A stretch of DNA of 64,000 nucleotides from Oceanospirillum maris DSM 6286 (GCF_000422865.1 NZ_AUGW01000015.1:1-64000), one strand, 5' to 3'; counted from the first letter of the stretch, positions 26,718 through 37,113 are shown. Translations and numbers: made by a program. Notes: generated by a model not told the origin, from the sequence alone.

Positions 26718-27377
26718 ATGATAATCCACCCCTCCGCCGTTCTATTCGATCTTGATGGCACCTTGCTTGATACCGCCGACGATCTAGCCCACTGCCTTAA
26801 CCTGCTATTAACCGAAGAAAGTATTGAAAATAAACCCCATAGCAAAATACGCCTACATGTTTCTAATGGCGCCAATGCGATGCTCACGTTTGCTTTTGGG
26901 GAGATGGAGCAGAGCCTTGCACTTCGTCGACGGGAAAGGCTTCTGGCGCTCTATCAAATGAATATCGCCCAACATACCCGCTGGTTTGATGACCTAGAAC
27001 GCCTAACACTGGAGTTTAAGTCAAAACAGATTCCCTGGGGCATCGTCACAAATAAGCCACGCCTCTATACCGATTTACTTCTAGCTGCCATGGGTATAGA
27101 TCAACAGGTTGATGTCGTCGTTTGCCCCGACGATCTGAATATAGCCAAACCCGATCCACGACCGCTACTCCACGCCTGCAAGCAAGTGAATGCGGACCCA
27201 GCACAAGCAATTTACATTGGCGATCATATCAGAGATATTGACGCAGGCCGTGCCGCAGGTATGACGACCATCGCCGCCGCCTATGGCTATTTAGAACATG
27301 CCGACGACGTTAATACTTGGCAAGCTGATCATATTGTACAAAACAGCCATGATATTGCTTCGCTAATTCAGTTTTAG
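26718..27377 (+). CDS. mupP: HAD phosphatase, probable N-acetylmuramate 6-phosphate phosphatase MupP
   Basis: 219 residues. HAD motif I VLFDLDGTLLDTADD, motif II VTNKP, Lys in NIAKPDPRPL and motif III IYIGDHIRDIDAGRAAGM. It belongs to the Gph/MupP group. Its position between ubiG and yciK is that of mupP in Pseudomonas, where the enzyme acts in peptidoglycan recycling after MurQ-type steps and supports intrinsic fosfomycin resistance. Phosphoglycolate phosphatase is the alternative reading. No strong ribosome binding site precedes the ATG. Confidence 0.82.
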   Translation: MIIHPSAVLFDLDGTLLDTADDLAHCLNLLLTEESIENKPHSKIRLHVSNGANAMLTFAFGEMEQSLALRRRERLLALYQMNIAQHTRWFDDLERLTLEFKSKQIPWGIVTNKPRLYTDLLLAAMGIDQQVDVVVCPDDLNIAKPDPRPLLHACKQVNADPAQAIYIGDHIRDIDAGRAAGMTTIAAAYGYLEHADDVNTWQADHIVQNSHDIASLIQF

Positions 27378-27422
27378 CAGAGGGCTCTGGGTAAATAAGA
27401 AAATAAACTGCCACCCCATCGC

Positions 27423-27450
27423 AAAAGAATCGGCCAAAGCCGATTCTTTT
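27423..27450. terminator. bidirectional terminator between mupP and yciK
   Basis: Perfect 12-bp stem AAAAGAATCGGC/GCCGATTCTTTT around a CAAA loop, with natural U runs for both convergent genes. Confidence 0.9.
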
Positions 27451-27488
27451 ATAACAAATCATATGTCGCTGAAACCCATAGAAATAGG

Positions 27489-28262
27489 CTAGACATCAAC
27501 ATCAACTTTAGCAGGTTGCGCATTAAATTTCTGACCGTTAACACCCTTACTATCAGGCCCCATAAGATAAAGGTACGTGGCCATAATCTCATCAGGAGTA
27601 CGTAACGTTGCAGGGTTTTCACCAGGGAAGGCCAGTTGACGCATACCCGTACGGGTCGCACCAGGGTTCAAGCTGTTCACACGAATATTTGAGATATTCT
27701 CCAACTCATCCGCCAAGGTTTCCATCAAGCCTTCTGTCGCGAATTTAGAGATGCTATAAGCCCCCCAAAATGCCCGTCCTTTGCGCCCCACACTTGAGGA
27801 GGTAAAGATCAAGCTCGCGTCTTTTGATTCATGCATCAACGACAGTAACGCCTGCGTCATCAGTAATGCGGAGTTGAAATTCACCTGCATCACTTGATCC
27901 CATACCTGCGGACTATAGGCATCAACAGGTGTAAGTGAACCTAGAATACCTGCGTTATGTAGAATACCATCAATACAGCCAAACTCTTTCTGAAGTAGCT
28001 CCGCCATTTCGCCATAATCTTTATAGGTAGCGGTTTCAAAATTTAACGGGAAAATAGCCGGTTGCGCACCACCAGCCTCTTCAATTTCATCGTACACAGC
28101 TTCCAGTTTTTTGATGGTTCGACCAACAAGTATAATAGTCGCACCATGAGCCGCAAAACTTTTCGCCGCCGCCCGTCCGATACCATCACTAGCGCCTGTT
28201 ACTAAAATAACACGCCCTTTTAATAGGTCTGCTGGAGCTTGGTAATCAAATTCGCACAACAT
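27489..28262 (-). CDS. yciK: YciK-family short-chain dehydrogenase
   Basis: 257 residues, classical SDR fold. The cofactor motif is TGASDGIGRAAA, followed by HNAG, an active-site Ser in FTSSSVGR and YSISK (YxxxK). It starts MLCEFDYQAPADLLKGRVIL as in YciK. Its substrate is not known. GAGGA lies 6 nt upstream of the ATG. It is convergent with mupP; the mupP-yciK neighbourhood is shared with Pseudomonas-type genomes. Confidence 0.9.
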   Translation of the reverse strand: MLCEFDYQAPADLLKGRVILVTGASDGIGRAAAKSFAAHGATIILVGRTIKKLEAVYDEIEEAGGAQPAIFPLNFETATYKDYGEMAELLQKEFGCIDGILHNAGILGSLTPVDAYSPQVWDQVMQVNFNSALLMTQALLSLMHESKDASLIFTSSSVGRKGRAFWGAYSISKFATEGLMETLADELENISNIRVNSLNPGATRTGMRQLAFPGENPATLRTPDEIMATYLYLMGPDSKGVNGQKFNAQPAKVDVDV

Positions 28263-28390
28263 AATGTATCCTCAATTCCACTAGGCTTTATAATTTAAAC
28301 ACTTAATTTTGAATTTATGATTCCCAGCAGGCTAAGAGCACAGCTGCCGTTTATATAAAAATAGATAACCAGAATAAGCGGTGTTATGCC

Positions 28391-28430
28391 CAAAAATAAA
28401 CGGCGCATTGTATCCCAAAGCGCCGTTTAT
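28391..28430 (-). terminator. terminator of the tol-pal operon
   Basis: 11-bp stem ATAAACGGCGC/GCGCCGTTTAT (28396-28406 with 28420-28430), then UUUUUGGG on the minus strand, 33 nt past the cpoB stop. Confidence 0.8.
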
Positions 28431-28462
28431 CGGTATAGCAGATGAGGCCGTCTTAAAAGTGA

Positions 28463-29227
28463 TTACTTTTTTTGGGCATCCAAAAACTGAGAGGCTAACC
28501 TAGAAGCGGTGCTCTTCGGAAATTGTGTCTTAACCGCATTCATTTGTGTTATCGCTTTATCCATTTGCCCATAACGAGCATAAACTAAGCCTAGTTTATA
28601 ACTCGCATCAGAAACCTTACGGCTTTCTGGGTAGGTCTCAATAACCGTGGAAAAAACTCGCTCAGCTTCCTGAGTTAAATTCTTCACCATGTAGAGTTCA
28701 CCCAACCAATAATACGCATTAGGCAACAGGCTAGAGCTTGGATAATTTTTAATAAAAGCTTGATAGGCGGTAATTGCCTGATCAAACTTCTGAGCTTTAA
28801 CTAAAGCATAGGCTTGCTGGTAAGCATCTTTAGCCGTTCCACTCACAACAGGCAGTGTAGAAGGGCTATCGTTATTATTGACCGGTGCGGCAGAAACACC
28901 TTTTTTCTTCAAGAGCGCAACATCTTCACTTAGATTAGAAAGTCGGCTATCTATATCAAGGTAACGTCCACGGTTATCCTTTTGCAGCTGAACAATGACT
29001 TGTCCTTGTTGTTCAACAATATTACGCAGCGCCTGCATTTCTTGCTGCAATTGTTGAATCTGAAAGAGTAAATCTGTATTAGCGGCACTCTGATGTATTG
29101 ACTGAGAAGAACGAGAGGGGTCAGCCAGCACAGGCATGGTCTGATCGGTTAAATCAGCGGCTTGCACGGCAAAAGGTACTACCAAAAATGGTAGTACCTT
29201 CAAAGCGTTTCGGAAAGGAGTAATCAT
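28463..29227 (-). CDS. cpoB: Tol-Pal system protein CpoB (YbgF)
   Basis: 254 residues. A signal peptide (to VQAADL, about 23) is followed by a trimerising coiled coil (LLFQIQQLQQEMQALRNIV, about 50-100), a Ser/Pro linker and TPR repeats (AYQQAYALVKAQKFDQAITA, YYWLGELYMVKNLTQEAERV, YKLGLVYARYGQMDKAITQM). It is periplasmic and coordinates PBP1B peptidoglycan synthesis with Tol-driven outer-membrane constriction. It lies 17 nt after pal and is the last gene of the operon. Confidence 0.93.
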   Translation of the reverse strand: MITPFRNALKVLPFLVVPFAVQAADLTDQTMPVLADPSRSSQSIHQSAANTDLLFQIQQLQQEMQALRNIVEQQGQVIVQLQKDNRGRYLDIDSRLSNLSEDVALLKKKGVSAAPVNNNDSPSTLPVVSGTAKDAYQQAYALVKAQKFDQAITAYQAFIKNYPSSSLLPNAYYWLGELYMVKNLTQEAERVFSTVIETYPESRKVSDASYKLGLVYARYGQMDKAITQMNAVKTQFPKSTASRLASQFLDAQKK

Positions 29228-29244
29228 CCTAAATCCGTCTCAAC

Positions 29245-29811
29245 TTAGTATTGGATTTCAACGCGACGGTTTTTAGACCATGCAGCGTTGTTATGACCCA
29301 TTACTGCTGCTTTTTCTTCACCGTAGCTAACAACTTCTAGTTGATCAGAGTTTACACCTTGAACTTGGAAGTAGCTTTTAACAGCGTTTGCACGACGTAG
29401 GCCTAGAGCCATGTTGTACTCACGAGTACCGCGCTCATCAGCATGGCCTTCTAGTACAACTTTAGCATCAGAGTTAACACGAAGATAAGCAACATGCATA
29501 TCTAGCACTTCACGAGAATCTGCACGGATTGAAGAGGTATCAAAATCGAAATAGATTGTTTCAATTTCAGGCATCGCTGCTACAACTTCCTCAGCCTTTT
29601 CTTCTAAGTTTTCTACATCCTGACCCATTTGTTCGCCAGTGATTGCAGAATCAGAGCTTGATCCATCACTTGTGATCACAGGCTGAACTTCAGTATCAGT
29701 GCCAGCAGCGCCTTCTTCTTGATCCTGAGTCGCAGCGTTACCGCCACAACCTGCAAGAATTGCTAGAGTAGCACCGAAGAAAAGAGTCTTGCTGTATTTT
29801 TTAAATTCCAT
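29245..29811 (-). CDS. pal: peptidoglycan-associated lipoprotein Pal
   Basis: 188 residues. Lipobox LAGC (Cys about 22), an acidic Ser/Asp-rich tether, then an OmpA-like domain (about 85-188) with IYFDFDTSSIRADSREVL, LEGHADERGTREYNMALGLRRA and SYGEEKAAVMGHN. It anchors the outer membrane to peptidoglycan and binds TolB. Standard position between tolB and cpoB. Confidence 0.96.
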   Translation of the reverse strand: MEFKKYSKTLFFGATLAILAGCGGNAATQDQEEGAAGTDTEVQPVITSDGSSSDSAITGEQMGQDVENLEEKAEEVVAAMPEIETIYFDFDTSSIRADSREVLDMHVAYLRVNSDAKVVLEGHADERGTREYNMALGLRRANAVKSYFQVQGVNSDQLEVVSYGEEKAAVMGHNNAAWSKNRRVEIQY

Positions 29812-29873
29812 ATTAGTCTCCTGAAGTAATCACTTCTTACTTTTATAGTTGGTTAAGTTTAAACATTTAGTTA

Positions 29874-31181
29874 CTAATTTGTTAAAAAAGGCGACCACGC
29901 GGGCTCACGTACATCGGCAAGTTGAGAAGGTAAACTGTAGCGAATCTGACCATTAACAGATACAGCGCCCAAGTACCCTCTTGATCCTTCCTGTGTTGCA
30001 TAAATTAACATACTTCCATTAGGAGAAACACTGGGAGACTCATCTAATGGTGTCTGAGTTAGTATTCTCAGACGATTATTAGCCAACTCTTGCGCTGCAA
30101 TATGGAAAATACCATTACTGCGATGCACAAAATAGATCTCAGTACCATCCGGAGAATAGCGAGCACGGGCGTTATAACTACCTTCAAAGGTTAAACGCTC
30201 GGTCTCACCTGAGATCAAATTAAGTTGGTAAATTTGAGGCCCACCACTGCGCGACGAGGTAAATAAAATATGTTTACCATCTGGAGACCATTCAGGCTCC
30301 GTTTCGATCGCATAGTGCTGAGTTAATCTTTTTACTTTATAACTCGTTAAATCAACCTCATAAATCTCAGGGTTACCGTCCTTGGAAAGCACTACGGCAA
30401 GCTTTTTACCATCAGGCGACCATGCAGGTGCGCCATTCAATCCCCGAAAAGCGGTTAACTGTCGGCGCTTTCCGGTATAAACGTTTTGTAGAAAAATCCC
30501 TGGTCTGCCCGTCTCGAAAGAAACATAAGCAAGATGCTGGGCATCAGGAGACCAAGCAGGGGACAAAATGGGCTTGTATGTTGTTAGAATCGTTCTTTCC
30601 CGTCGACCATCAGCATCTGAAACTTTAAGTTCATACTTACTCTGGCTGGCAGCATCTTTTTTCACGGTAATGTAAGCTAATCGAGTCGAGAACGCCCCTT
30701 TAATACCGGTCAGATGCTCAAAAACCTGATCACTAATATAGTGGGCTCTTGAACGTAGTTCACTGGGCTTACCAGAGATAACCTCACCTAGAACTCGGGT
30801 TTGACGTACCACATCATACAATTCATATTGAATGGTAAGGACACCGGGCGAGGCAGAAGGTCGAATCTGTCCCACTAGCAAATAGTCTTGCTTTAACAGC
30901 GACCAATCCCGAAAAAATATTTCACTCTTTTGGCTCGGTAAGCTCAGCATCTCGGTACGGGACAAGGGCCGAATAAGACCGCTACGTTCCAAATCATCGG
31001 AAACAATTCGGGCAATATCCTCTGACAACCCAGACTGGCCGAGCCAAGCAAAAGGCACGACCGCTACAGGCGTCGCCCTATCATTACCTTGGGTAATCTC
31101 AATGGTAAGGTCTGCAACAGCTTGCTGAACGAAACAAAGCAAAGAAAACGCCGCTGCTTTAAGCCAATTTCTAACACACAT
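29874..31181 (-). CDS. tolB: Tol-Pal translocation protein TolB
   Basis: 435 residues. Signal peptide (cleavage near VQQAVADL), an N-terminal alpha/beta domain ([14 protein letters not shown]) and a six-bladed beta-propeller with repeated [13 protein letters not shown]-type blades ([42 protein letters not shown]). Periplasmic partner of Pal and TolA. Its ATG overlaps the tolA stop by one base (TAATG), so translation is coupled. Confidence 0.96.
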   Translation of the reverse strand: MCVRNWLKAAAFSLLCFVQQAVADLTIEITQGNDRATPVAVVPFAWLGQSGLSEDIARIVSDDLERSGLIRPLSRTEMLSLPSQKSEIFFRDWSLLKQDYLLVGQIRPSASPGVLTIQYELYDVVRQTRVLGEVISGKPSELRSRAHYISDQVFEHLTGIKGAFSTRLAYITVKKDAASQSKYELKVSDADGRRERTILTTYKPILSPAWSPDAQHLAYVSFETGRPGIFLQNVYTGKRRQLTAFRGLNGAPAWSPDGKKLAVVLSKDGNPEIYEVDLTSYKVKRLTQHYAIETEPEWSPDGKHILFTSSRSGGPQIYQLNLISGETERLTFEGSYNARARYSPDGTEIYFVHRSNGIFHIAAQELANNRLRILTQTPLDESPSVSPNGSMLIYATQEGSRGYLGAVSVNGQIRYSLPSQLADVREPAWSPFLTN

Positions 31182-32194
31182 TACTGAATATCCTCAGGTT
31201 TAAACACCAGATTAAACGCCCTGAATGCCTCTTTCTGTTGCGGTTTTAAATCGATTAACTCTCTGAACGGCCCAGCTCGATAAACAGCCTGCTCCGCAGA
31301 ACGATCAAAAGCACTGTCTCTACTGGATTCGACAACCGTTACAGACTTCACTTCCCCTGTTGGCAATAACTCAATTTTTAGTACCGCTTGCATACCTTTA
31401 CGAGCCGTTGGTGGACGAGACCAGTTCTGTTCAACGTAACTTTTAATTAATGCCTGCATTGATGCAAGCTGTTCCCTATCTTCTAGTTCTGATAAAAAAG
31501 CTTCTTCTTGATCCAGTGCTGCCTGTAAAGACCGCTGTTCCCTTGCAATAGCATCACGACGTTTTTGTTCCGCCTCCGCCGCAGCCAATGCGTCTTTACG
31601 CTCTTTAGCTGCTATCAGTTGAGCTTCACGTTTACGCAGTGCTTCTTCTTTACGGGCTGCCTCAGCTTTTTTCGCTTGTTCGGCTCTCTTCTCTTGTTCT
31701 GCTTTCTTCTCTTGTTCTGCTTTCAGCTGTTGCTGTCGTTTCAACTCAGCCTGACGCTTGTTTTCTGCGGCCTTAAGAGCGGCCTCACGTTTCTTGGCTG
31801 CCTCAGCTTCGGCTTGTTTGCGACTTTCTTCCTCTTTTTGCCGAATAAGCGCTTGTTTTCGAGCTTCAGCTTGCCGTTTGGCTTCAGCTTGCCGTTTGGC
31901 TTCAGCTTGCCGTTTGGCTTCGACTCGTCGTTGCTGCTCGACTCTTGCTTGCGCTTTGGCTTGAGCCGCCGCATCAGCCTGTTGTTTTTGCTTTAAGGCG
32001 GCGATAGGGTCATGTTGAACCGCTACCGCAGCAATAACCGAATCAGGGTTAACACGGGGCATACGCTCGGCAGATAACGTGCTCGCTTGATGCCAACCAA
32101 ACCATAGCAGTAAGGCTCCTAACAAATGACAACCAACCGCAATTAAAAAGGGAAACAGCAAGCCATCACCCTGTGTTCGAATCTCAGATTTCAT
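31181..32194 (-). CDS. tolA: Tol-Pal protein TolA
   Basis: 337 residues. One N-terminal membrane helix (about 14-34), a long Ala/Lys/Glu/Arg/Gln coiled coil (about 65-235) and a C-terminal TolA domain (about 240-337: [29 protein letters not shown]). It spans the periplasm, connecting TolQR to TolB-Pal. The coiled coil includes a perfect KRQAEA hexad repeated three times, encoded by identical 18-bp units at 31863-31916. It overlaps tolR by 4 nt. Confidence 0.95.
   Translation of the reverse strand: MKSEIRTQGDGLLFPFLIAVGCHLLGALLLWFGWHQASTLSAERMPRVNPDSVIAAVAVQHDPIAALKQKQQADAAAQAKAQARVEQQRRVEAKRQAEAKRQAEAKRQAEARKQALIRQKEEESRKQAEAEAAKKREAALKAAENKRQAELKRQQQLKAEQEKKAEQEKRAEQAKKAEAARKEEALRKREAQLIAAKERKDALAAAEAEQKRRDAIAREQRSLQAALDQEEAFLSELEDREQLASMQALIKSYVEQNWSRPPTARKGMQAVLKIELLPTGEVKSVTVVESSRDSAFDRSAEQAVYRAGPFRELIDLKPQQKEAFRAFNLVFKPEDIQ
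31863..31916 (-). repeat. three identical 18-bp repeats in the tolA coiled coil
   Basis: The unit GCTTCAGCTTGCCGTTTG (plus strand) occurs three times at 31863, 31881 and 31899, with a partial fourth. It encodes KRQAEA. Nucleotide identity indicates recent expansion. Confidence 0.9.
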
Positions 32195-32625
32195 TTTTCA
32201 GGTGGCTGCGACAATAATCCAATATTCCGTGCACCGGCTTGCTGCAGTACACTCATTAACTGTACAACAGAGCCATAATCCACGCTTTTATCTCCTCGAA
32301 CAAGTACTTGAACCGTCGGGTTTTGTCGAGTGATTTTACCCACTTTTAATGATAGCTCCGCCGGTGAAATAGGCTGCTCTTTATCAACCCCAAGCTCTAG
32401 GAAATATTCACCCGTCTTCTTCACTGCCACAATTAAAGGCAGATCATCTTCATTCACATCCAAGGGTGCTGAAACCGCCTCAGGCAGTTCCACTTTTACC
32501 CCTTGAGTCAGAATAGGTGCTGTCACCATAAAGATAACCAGCAAGACCAGCATCACATCGATATAGGGTACAACATTGATCTCTGCAACCAGCTTTTTGG
32601 GCTTACGATAACGATATCCAGACAT
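32191..32625 (-). CDS. tolR: Tol-Pal protein TolR
   Basis: 144 residues, ExbD/TolR family. One membrane helix (about 15-40) carries the essential Asp (INVVPYIDVMLVLLVIFMVT), followed by a periplasmic domain (VLVRGDKSVDYGSVVQLMSV). With TolQ it forms the proton channel energising TolA. The stop overlaps the tolA start (ATGA); tolQ ends 2 nt upstream. Confidence 0.96.
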   Translation of the reverse strand: MSGYRYRKPKKLVAEINVVPYIDVMLVLLVIFMVTAPILTQGVKVELPEAVSAPLDVNEDDLPLIVAVKKTGEYFLELGVDKEQPISPAELSLKVGKITRQNPTVQVLVRGDKSVDYGSVVQLMSVLQQAGARNIGLLSQPPEK

Positions 32626-32627
32626 AA

Positions 32628-33311
32628 TTAGCCCACATTTTGGCTGTGTACATTACGGTGTAAAATGCTAGAAAATTCATCAGCAAAAGTTTCATAACGC
32701 ACCATCAACAGCTCTGTCTTCGTGGAGAAACTGTTATAGGCAATTACAGCAGGAATCGCTGCAAAAAGCCCCATAGCCGTAGCAATAAGAGCCTCAGAAA
32801 TTGAAGGTGCAACAACTGCTAACGTTGCTTGCTGTACATGGGCCAAGTCACGAAAGGAGTTCATAATCCCCCATACCGTGCCAAAAAGCCCAACATAAGG
32901 ACTGGTAGAACCAACTGTTGCTAAAAAGGGTAAGTTGACATTAAGGCGCTCTTCTTCCCGAGCCAGAGCGACGCGCATCGATCGCTGCACGCCTTCCATG
33001 ATAGCTTCAGAGTCCATTGTGCTTTTTTGGCTGAGACGGGTGAATTCTTTAAAACCAGCCCTAAAGATGCTTTCCGCACCAGAGCCTGTGGACTCAGTGG
33101 TGACTTCACGATAGAGCTGCGCTAAGTCCATGCCTGACCAAAAGCGATCTTCAAAAGACTCCATGCCTTTCTTTGCATGACCAATCACAGCAGAACGCTG
33201 AATGATAAACATCCAAGATAAAATGGAAGCCAGCAACAAACTTGCCATTACTAACTGAACCACAACGCTGGCATTTACAATCAAACCCAGCAGAGAAAGC
33301 TTATCGTCCAC
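32628..33311 (-). CDS. tolQ: Tol-Pal protein TolQ
   Basis: 227 residues, MotA/TolQ/ExbB family with three membrane helices (about 12-35, 135-155, 168-190). Signatures are LATVGSTSPYVGLFGTVWGI and EALIATAMGLFAAIPAVIAYN. The start is GTG at 33311 with AAAGG 7 nt upstream; it is the first gene of the tolQRAB-pal-cpoB operon. The 289 nt upstream, to ybgC, probably hold its promoter. Confidence 0.95.
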   Translation of the reverse strand: MDDKLSLLGLIVNASVVVQLVMASLLLASILSWMFIIQRSAVIGHAKKGMESFEDRFWSGMDLAQLYREVTTESTGSGAESIFRAGFKEFTRLSQKSTMDSEAIMEGVQRSMRVALAREEERLNVNLPFLATVGSTSPYVGLFGTVWGIMNSFRDLAHVQQATLAVVAPSISEALIATAMGLFAAIPAVIAYNSFSTKTELLMVRYETFADEFSSILHRNVHSQNVG

Positions 33312-33600
33312 ACATACACCTTTATAATGTAGTTCTAAATAATATAATTCTAAAAATATAACGTTAAAAAAGATAAAACTAGGATCTTATCTAAAACCTT
33401 AACAGGTCTTGTCTAAAAATAAGGCTAAAGTTTTAAACCTCAATATTTTTACCATTAAAAACGGAGAATAACAAACAGACAAGATACTGTTATCAATGAA
33501 AAAACAACCCTTTTCAATCCTGTCAGACCAGTGTGCCAGAAAAAGTTCCTAACTTAAAAGCTGTCATTTTCAATCAGCATTCTTATTTGTCGCCAAAAGT
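33312..33600. promoter_or_regulatory. ybgC-tolQ intergenic region
   Basis: 289 AT-rich nt separating ybgC from tolQ, which are usually adjacent. I see no hairpin or ORF. It presumably contains the tolQ promoter, possibly with readthrough from ybgC. Confidence 0.35.
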
Positions 33601-34047
33601 TCAACCAAGCAACGCTGAAAGTTTGCTAACAAGGCTTTCAGGCAAGGCTTTAGGCCGATATGTATCACCTTGAACACAGGCAACTTTGATACGGGCTAAA
33701 TTCAATAATATTTCAGCACCCTCGTCTTTCTTAAGGATTTCTTGCTCAAAAACAAGATACGTTCGTGCCATTTTCACAATCCGCAAACCAACCGTTAATG
33801 CGTCATCCAGCACGGCTGGTCGTTTATAATCCGCTTGAACGCTACTGACAACAAATAAGAGATTACTTTCGTTTTTCAACTGCTCTTGATGAAAACCGAT
33901 GCTACGCAGGGCTTCTGTGCGTGCTCGCTCATAGAATTTCAGATAGTTGGCATAATAAACCACGCCACCTGTATCCGTATCTTCGTAGTAAACTCTTATA
34001 GGCCAAGTAAAAGGATAAGATTTAGAACTCACATTCAAATCAGGCAT
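33601..34047 (-). CDS. ybgC: Tol-Pal-associated acyl-CoA thioesterase YbgC
   Basis: 148 residues, hot-dog fold 4-hydroxybenzoyl-CoA thioesterase family. The active-site segment YYEDTDTGGVVYYANYLKFYERART contains the catalytic Asp. It hydrolyses acyl-CoA in the cytoplasm, with reported links to phospholipid metabolism. Found at the head of tol-pal clusters across proteobacteria. Confidence 0.93.
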   Translation of the reverse strand: MPDLNVSSKSYPFTWPIRVYYEDTDTGGVVYYANYLKFYERARTEALRSIGFHQEQLKNESNLLFVVSSVQADYKRPAVLDDALTVGLRIVKMARTYLVFEQEILKKDEGAEILLNLARIKVACVQGDTYRPKALPESLVSKLSALLG

Positions 34048-34151
34048 AACAACTTTACTCTTTTAGTCATAACAATAACTAATAAAAAATATTTGGCATT
34101 AAAAAAACGAGAACTACTAGAGATAATCTAGAGGTAATTGTCGCTTTTATT

Positions 34152-35159
34152 TTAAGAATCAGGCTGAGCAATACCAAAGTGCAGATAGGCTTGCGGTGTC
34201 ACCATTCGACCTCTTGGGGTTCGCATCATAAAGCCTTGCTGGATCAAAAACGGCTCTAAGACATCTTCAATGGTATCTCGTTCTTCACCAATTGCCGCCG
34301 ATAAATTATCCACGCCAACGGGGCCGCCGCCAAACTTCTCAATCATACTGAGCAGTAATCGACGGTCCATATGATCAAAGCCGTGAGTATCTACGTTCAG
34401 CATATTAAGTGCTTTATCGGCAATATCGCCATTAATCACGCCATCCGCCTTCACCTGAGCATAATCCCTGACTCTTCGTAATAGGCGGTTAGCGATACGC
34501 GGTGTACCTCGGGAACGTTTGGCGATCTCAAGGGCACCGTGAGCCTCAATGGCCATCTCCATCAGATCAGCTGACCGCTTGACAATGGAGCTAAGATCCT
34601 CAACGCTGTAAAACTCCAAGCGTTGAACAATACCAAAGCGATCCCTCAGGGGAGAGGTCAACAGCCCAGCCCGAGTGGTTGCCCCCACAAGCGTAAAAGC
34701 AGGCAAGTCGATTTTAATAGACCGAGCAGCAGGCCCTTCACCAATCATGATATCCAGCTGATAATCTTCCATCGCAGGATAAAGCACCTCTTCTACCGCA
34801 GGGCTTAGCCGATGAATCTCATCAATAAACAGCACATCCCCTTCTTCCAAGTTGGTCAACAAGGCGGCAATATCCCCTGCTTTTTCTAACACTGGGCCAG
34901 AAGTGCTCTTAATCGCCACACCCATTTCACTGGCAATAATGTTGGCAAGGGTTGTTTTGCCTAAACCAGGGGGACCAAAGACCAGCGTATGGTCAAGGGC
35001 ATCATCACGGTTACGGGCCGCGGATATAAAAATCTCCATTTGCTCCCGTACTTGAGGCTGCCCGACATAATCTTTTAAATACTGAGGACGCATCGCACGA
35101 TCATGATGCTCTTCCGGTTCTTTGGTCATCGCGGAAATTAACCGATCTGCTTCAATCAT
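34152..35159 (-). CDS. ruvB: Holliday junction DNA helicase RuvB
   Basis: 335 residues. AAA+ motor that drives branch migration with RuvA. Walker [15 protein letters not shown], Walker [10 protein letters not shown], sensor 1 VGATTRAG, Arg finger region TSPLRDRFG, and C-terminal winged helix ([16 protein letters not shown]). It follows ruvA by 51 nt and is the last ruv gene. Confidence 0.97.
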   Translation of the reverse strand: MIEADRLISAMTKEPEEHHDRAMRPQYLKDYVGQPQVREQMEIFISAARNRDDALDHTLVFGPPGLGKTTLANIIASEMGVAIKSTSGPVLEKAGDIAALLTNLEEGDVLFIDEIHRLSPAVEEVLYPAMEDYQLDIMIGEGPAARSIKIDLPAFTLVGATTRAGLLTSPLRDRFGIVQRLEFYSVEDLSSIVKRSADLMEMAIEAHGALEIAKRSRGTPRIANRLLRRVRDYAQVKADGVINGDIADKALNMLNVDTHGFDHMDRRLLLSMIEKFGGGPVGVDNLSAAIGEERDTIEDVLEPFLIQQGFMMRTPRGRMVTPQAYLHFGIAQPDS

Positions 35160-35210
35160 TAACAGAGCCTATTACTTAGATTGCTTAGGTAGAGGAGAAA
35201 ATACTGTATA

Positions 35211-35828
35211 TTAAATCATACCTTTTAATGCCGCTCGAATCAGTTCTTCTGTACTCATGCCGGCCTGATACACCGCATTAATCGACTTACTGGCTTGAGC
35301 GGGCTTATAACCTAAAGCAATCAAAGCTTGCTCCGCTTCTTCTCGGCCATCAACCTCAGGAACAGAAACAGAGGCTTCGCCGGACTCTGTGGCTGTCAGT
35401 TCAAATACATCAGGGTCTGTTGCCCAGTTTTTCAAGCGATCTTTCATCTCGATCAATAGGCGCTCTGCTGTCTTTTTACCGACTCCTGGCAGCTTCACCA
35501 AGGCATTGGCATCCCCCTCATTAACGCAACGAACAAACTGAGAGGCCTCAATACCGGAAAGGATAGTAAGCGCCAGCTTAGGCCCCACACCATTAACCTT
35601 AATCAGATCTCGGAACAAGCGACGCTCACGGCGGTCAGAAAAGCCGTACAGTAGCTGAGCATCTTCACGCACCACAAAATGAGTAAATAGCTCCACAGGT
35701 TGCCCGACCGCAGGCAACTGATAAAAGGTACTCATAGGAGCTTCTACTTCATAGCCCACCCCGCTGACATCAATCAGCAGCTGCGGTGGTAACTTTTCTG
35801 CCAGTACACCCTTTAGTCGGCCTATCAT
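35211..35828 (-). CDS. ruvA: Holliday junction protein RuvA
   Basis: 205 residues. OB fold ([28 protein letters not shown]), two helix-hairpin-helix motifs ([41 protein letters not shown]) and the mobile C-terminal domain III that touches RuvB ([18 protein letters not shown]). The start overlaps the stop of the TRIC channel gene by 4 nt. Confidence 0.97.
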   Translation of the reverse strand: MIGRLKGVLAEKLPPQLLIDVSGVGYEVEAPMSTFYQLPAVGQPVELFTHFVVREDAQLLYGFSDRRERRLFRDLIKVNGVGPKLALTILSGIEASQFVRCVNEGDANALVKLPGVGKKTAERLLIEMKDRLKNWATDPDVFELTATESGEASVSVPEVDGREEAEQALIALGYKPAQASKSINAVYQAGMSTEELIRAALKGMI

Positions 35829-36493
35829 AAATTTTTACCTTTTTTTTGTTCCTCTGCGGTCTTATACGACAACAGAAATACGGGCAGTTGAAGATTCCAA
35901 TAAATCGCCGCTAAGCGTAAGCCAATAACAAATAGCATCGTGACAATAGCGCTAAGAGCATCTGTTCCTGGAGGCAAGTACCAACGCATATTGACAAAAA
36001 CAACCGCTCCAGCCATCGCCGCCGTCGCGTAGATCTCTTTTTTAAAGATCATCGGGATTTCATCCGTCAGCACATCTCGCACAACACCACCGAAGACACC
36101 CGTCATGACACCCATCATGACAGCAATCACCGGTGGATGGTTCAAATTAAGAGCGACCTGCGCACCAATAACGGTAAACACACCTAAGCCAATCGCATCC
36201 GACACCTGAAGCGTTCTATGGAGGAAGGGGCGAAAGCGCGCTGCAATAAAAGTTGCTAGCGTTGTACCAACAATAACCCAGATATAAAGTGTTTCAACTA
36301 CCCAAAATACCGGTGTTCGGCCAAGAACCAAGTCACGAATCGTACCACCACCAATAGCGGTAACCATGCCAACAACAATAACGCCAAACAGATCCAAACG
36401 CTTTTCACTGGCCGCAAGCACGCCTGTAATAGCAAATATAATCGTGCCAAAAATATCGAGATAATAGATAAAAGGGATATTAAACAGCGTCAT
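35825..36493 (-). CDS. TRIC-family (UPF0126) cation channel protein
   Basis: 222 residues, about seven membrane helices in two repeats. Signature glycine-rich segments are [17 protein letters not shown] and [20 protein letters not shown]. Bacterial homologues of trimeric intracellular cation channels (YicG/YadS type) are thought to conduct small cations; their role is unclear. The unusual point is location: it starts 6 nt after ruvC and overlaps ruvA by 4 nt, so it is embedded in a ruvC-TRIC-ruvA-ruvB operon. Confidence 0.9.
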   Translation of the reverse strand: MTLFNIPFIYYLDIFGTIIFAITGVLAASEKRLDLFGVIVVGMVTAIGGGTIRDLVLGRTPVFWVVETLYIWVIVGTTLATFIAARFRPFLHRTLQVSDAIGLGVFTVIGAQVALNLNHPPVIAVMMGVMTGVFGGVVRDVLTDEIPMIFKKEIYATAAMAGAVVFVNMRWYLPPGTDALSAIVTMLFVIGLRLAAIYWNLQLPVFLLSYKTAEEQKKGKNL

Positions 36494-36499
36494 GCTGCA

Positions 36500-37036
36500 T
36501 CACTCCGGACGGAATTGACGCCAACTGCTTCTGCGACCACCACCGCTTTTACCCGCACCAGCAACTAAACCTAGACTGGAGTTTGCGTGACAAATAGCGA
36601 TAGCCAGCGCATCGGCGGCATCGGATTGAGGAAGATCGGAAAGTTTTAGTATGGCTGCCACCATTTGCTGCACCTGAACCTTAGTTGCAGCCCCCGAACC
36701 AACAACGGCTTGTTTTACTAAACGGGCAGCATATTCACTGACCGGCAGCCCCACATTGGCAGCAGCAACAATGGCAACGCCCCGGGCCTGCCCCAGCTTC
36801 AGGGCTGAATCAGGGTTTTTGGCCATAAAGACCTGTTCGATCGCAAACTGCGTCGGCTGATACTGCGCAATAACCTCTGAAACACCGGCATAAACTTGCT
36901 GTAGTTTATCCGCCAAGGTATCACCGGTAATACGAATAAAACCGCTGGCGATATAGTACATACGGTGGCCTTCCATGCGAATGACACCGTAACCGGTCTT
37001 ACGGCTACCCGGATCAATACCCAAAATAATGGCCAT
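36500..37036 (-). CDS. ruvC: crossover junction endodeoxyribonuclease RuvC
   Basis: 178 residues from the ATG at 37036 (GGAAAG just upstream); an upstream in-frame start at 37057 would add seven atypical residues. Resolves Holliday junctions. Catalytic acidic residues are in [34 protein letters not shown] and [13 protein letters not shown]. First gene of the operon; a perfect hairpin terminator separates it from aspS upstream. Confidence 0.96.
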   Translation of the reverse strand: MAIILGIDPGSRKTGYGVIRMEGHRMYYIASGFIRITGDTLADKLQQVYAGVSEVIAQYQPTQFAIEQVFMAKNPDSALKLGQARGVAIVAAANVGLPVSEYAARLVKQAVVGSGAATKVQVQQMVAAILKLSDLPQSDAADALAIAICHANSSLGLVAGAGKSGGGRRSSWRQFRPE

Positions 37037-37077
37037 AACTTTCCTTGAATACGGCATCTAAAACAGGATGCCTAAAA

Positions 37078-37113
37078 CTAAAGATGGGCATCAGGTTCAC
37101 CTGATGCCCATCA
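37078..37113 (-). terminator. terminator of aspS
   Basis: Perfect 13-bp stem GATGGGCATCAGG/CCTGATGCCCATC (37084-37096 with 37101-37113) with a TTCA loop. On the minus strand it is followed by UUUAGUUUU. Confidence 0.85.

Noticed and set aside
31565-31996. 143-residue plus-strand ORF opposite tolA
   Set aside because: It is the antisense shadow of the repetitive Ala/Lys/Glu coiled coil; its Phe/Leu-rich translation is a by-product of that composition.
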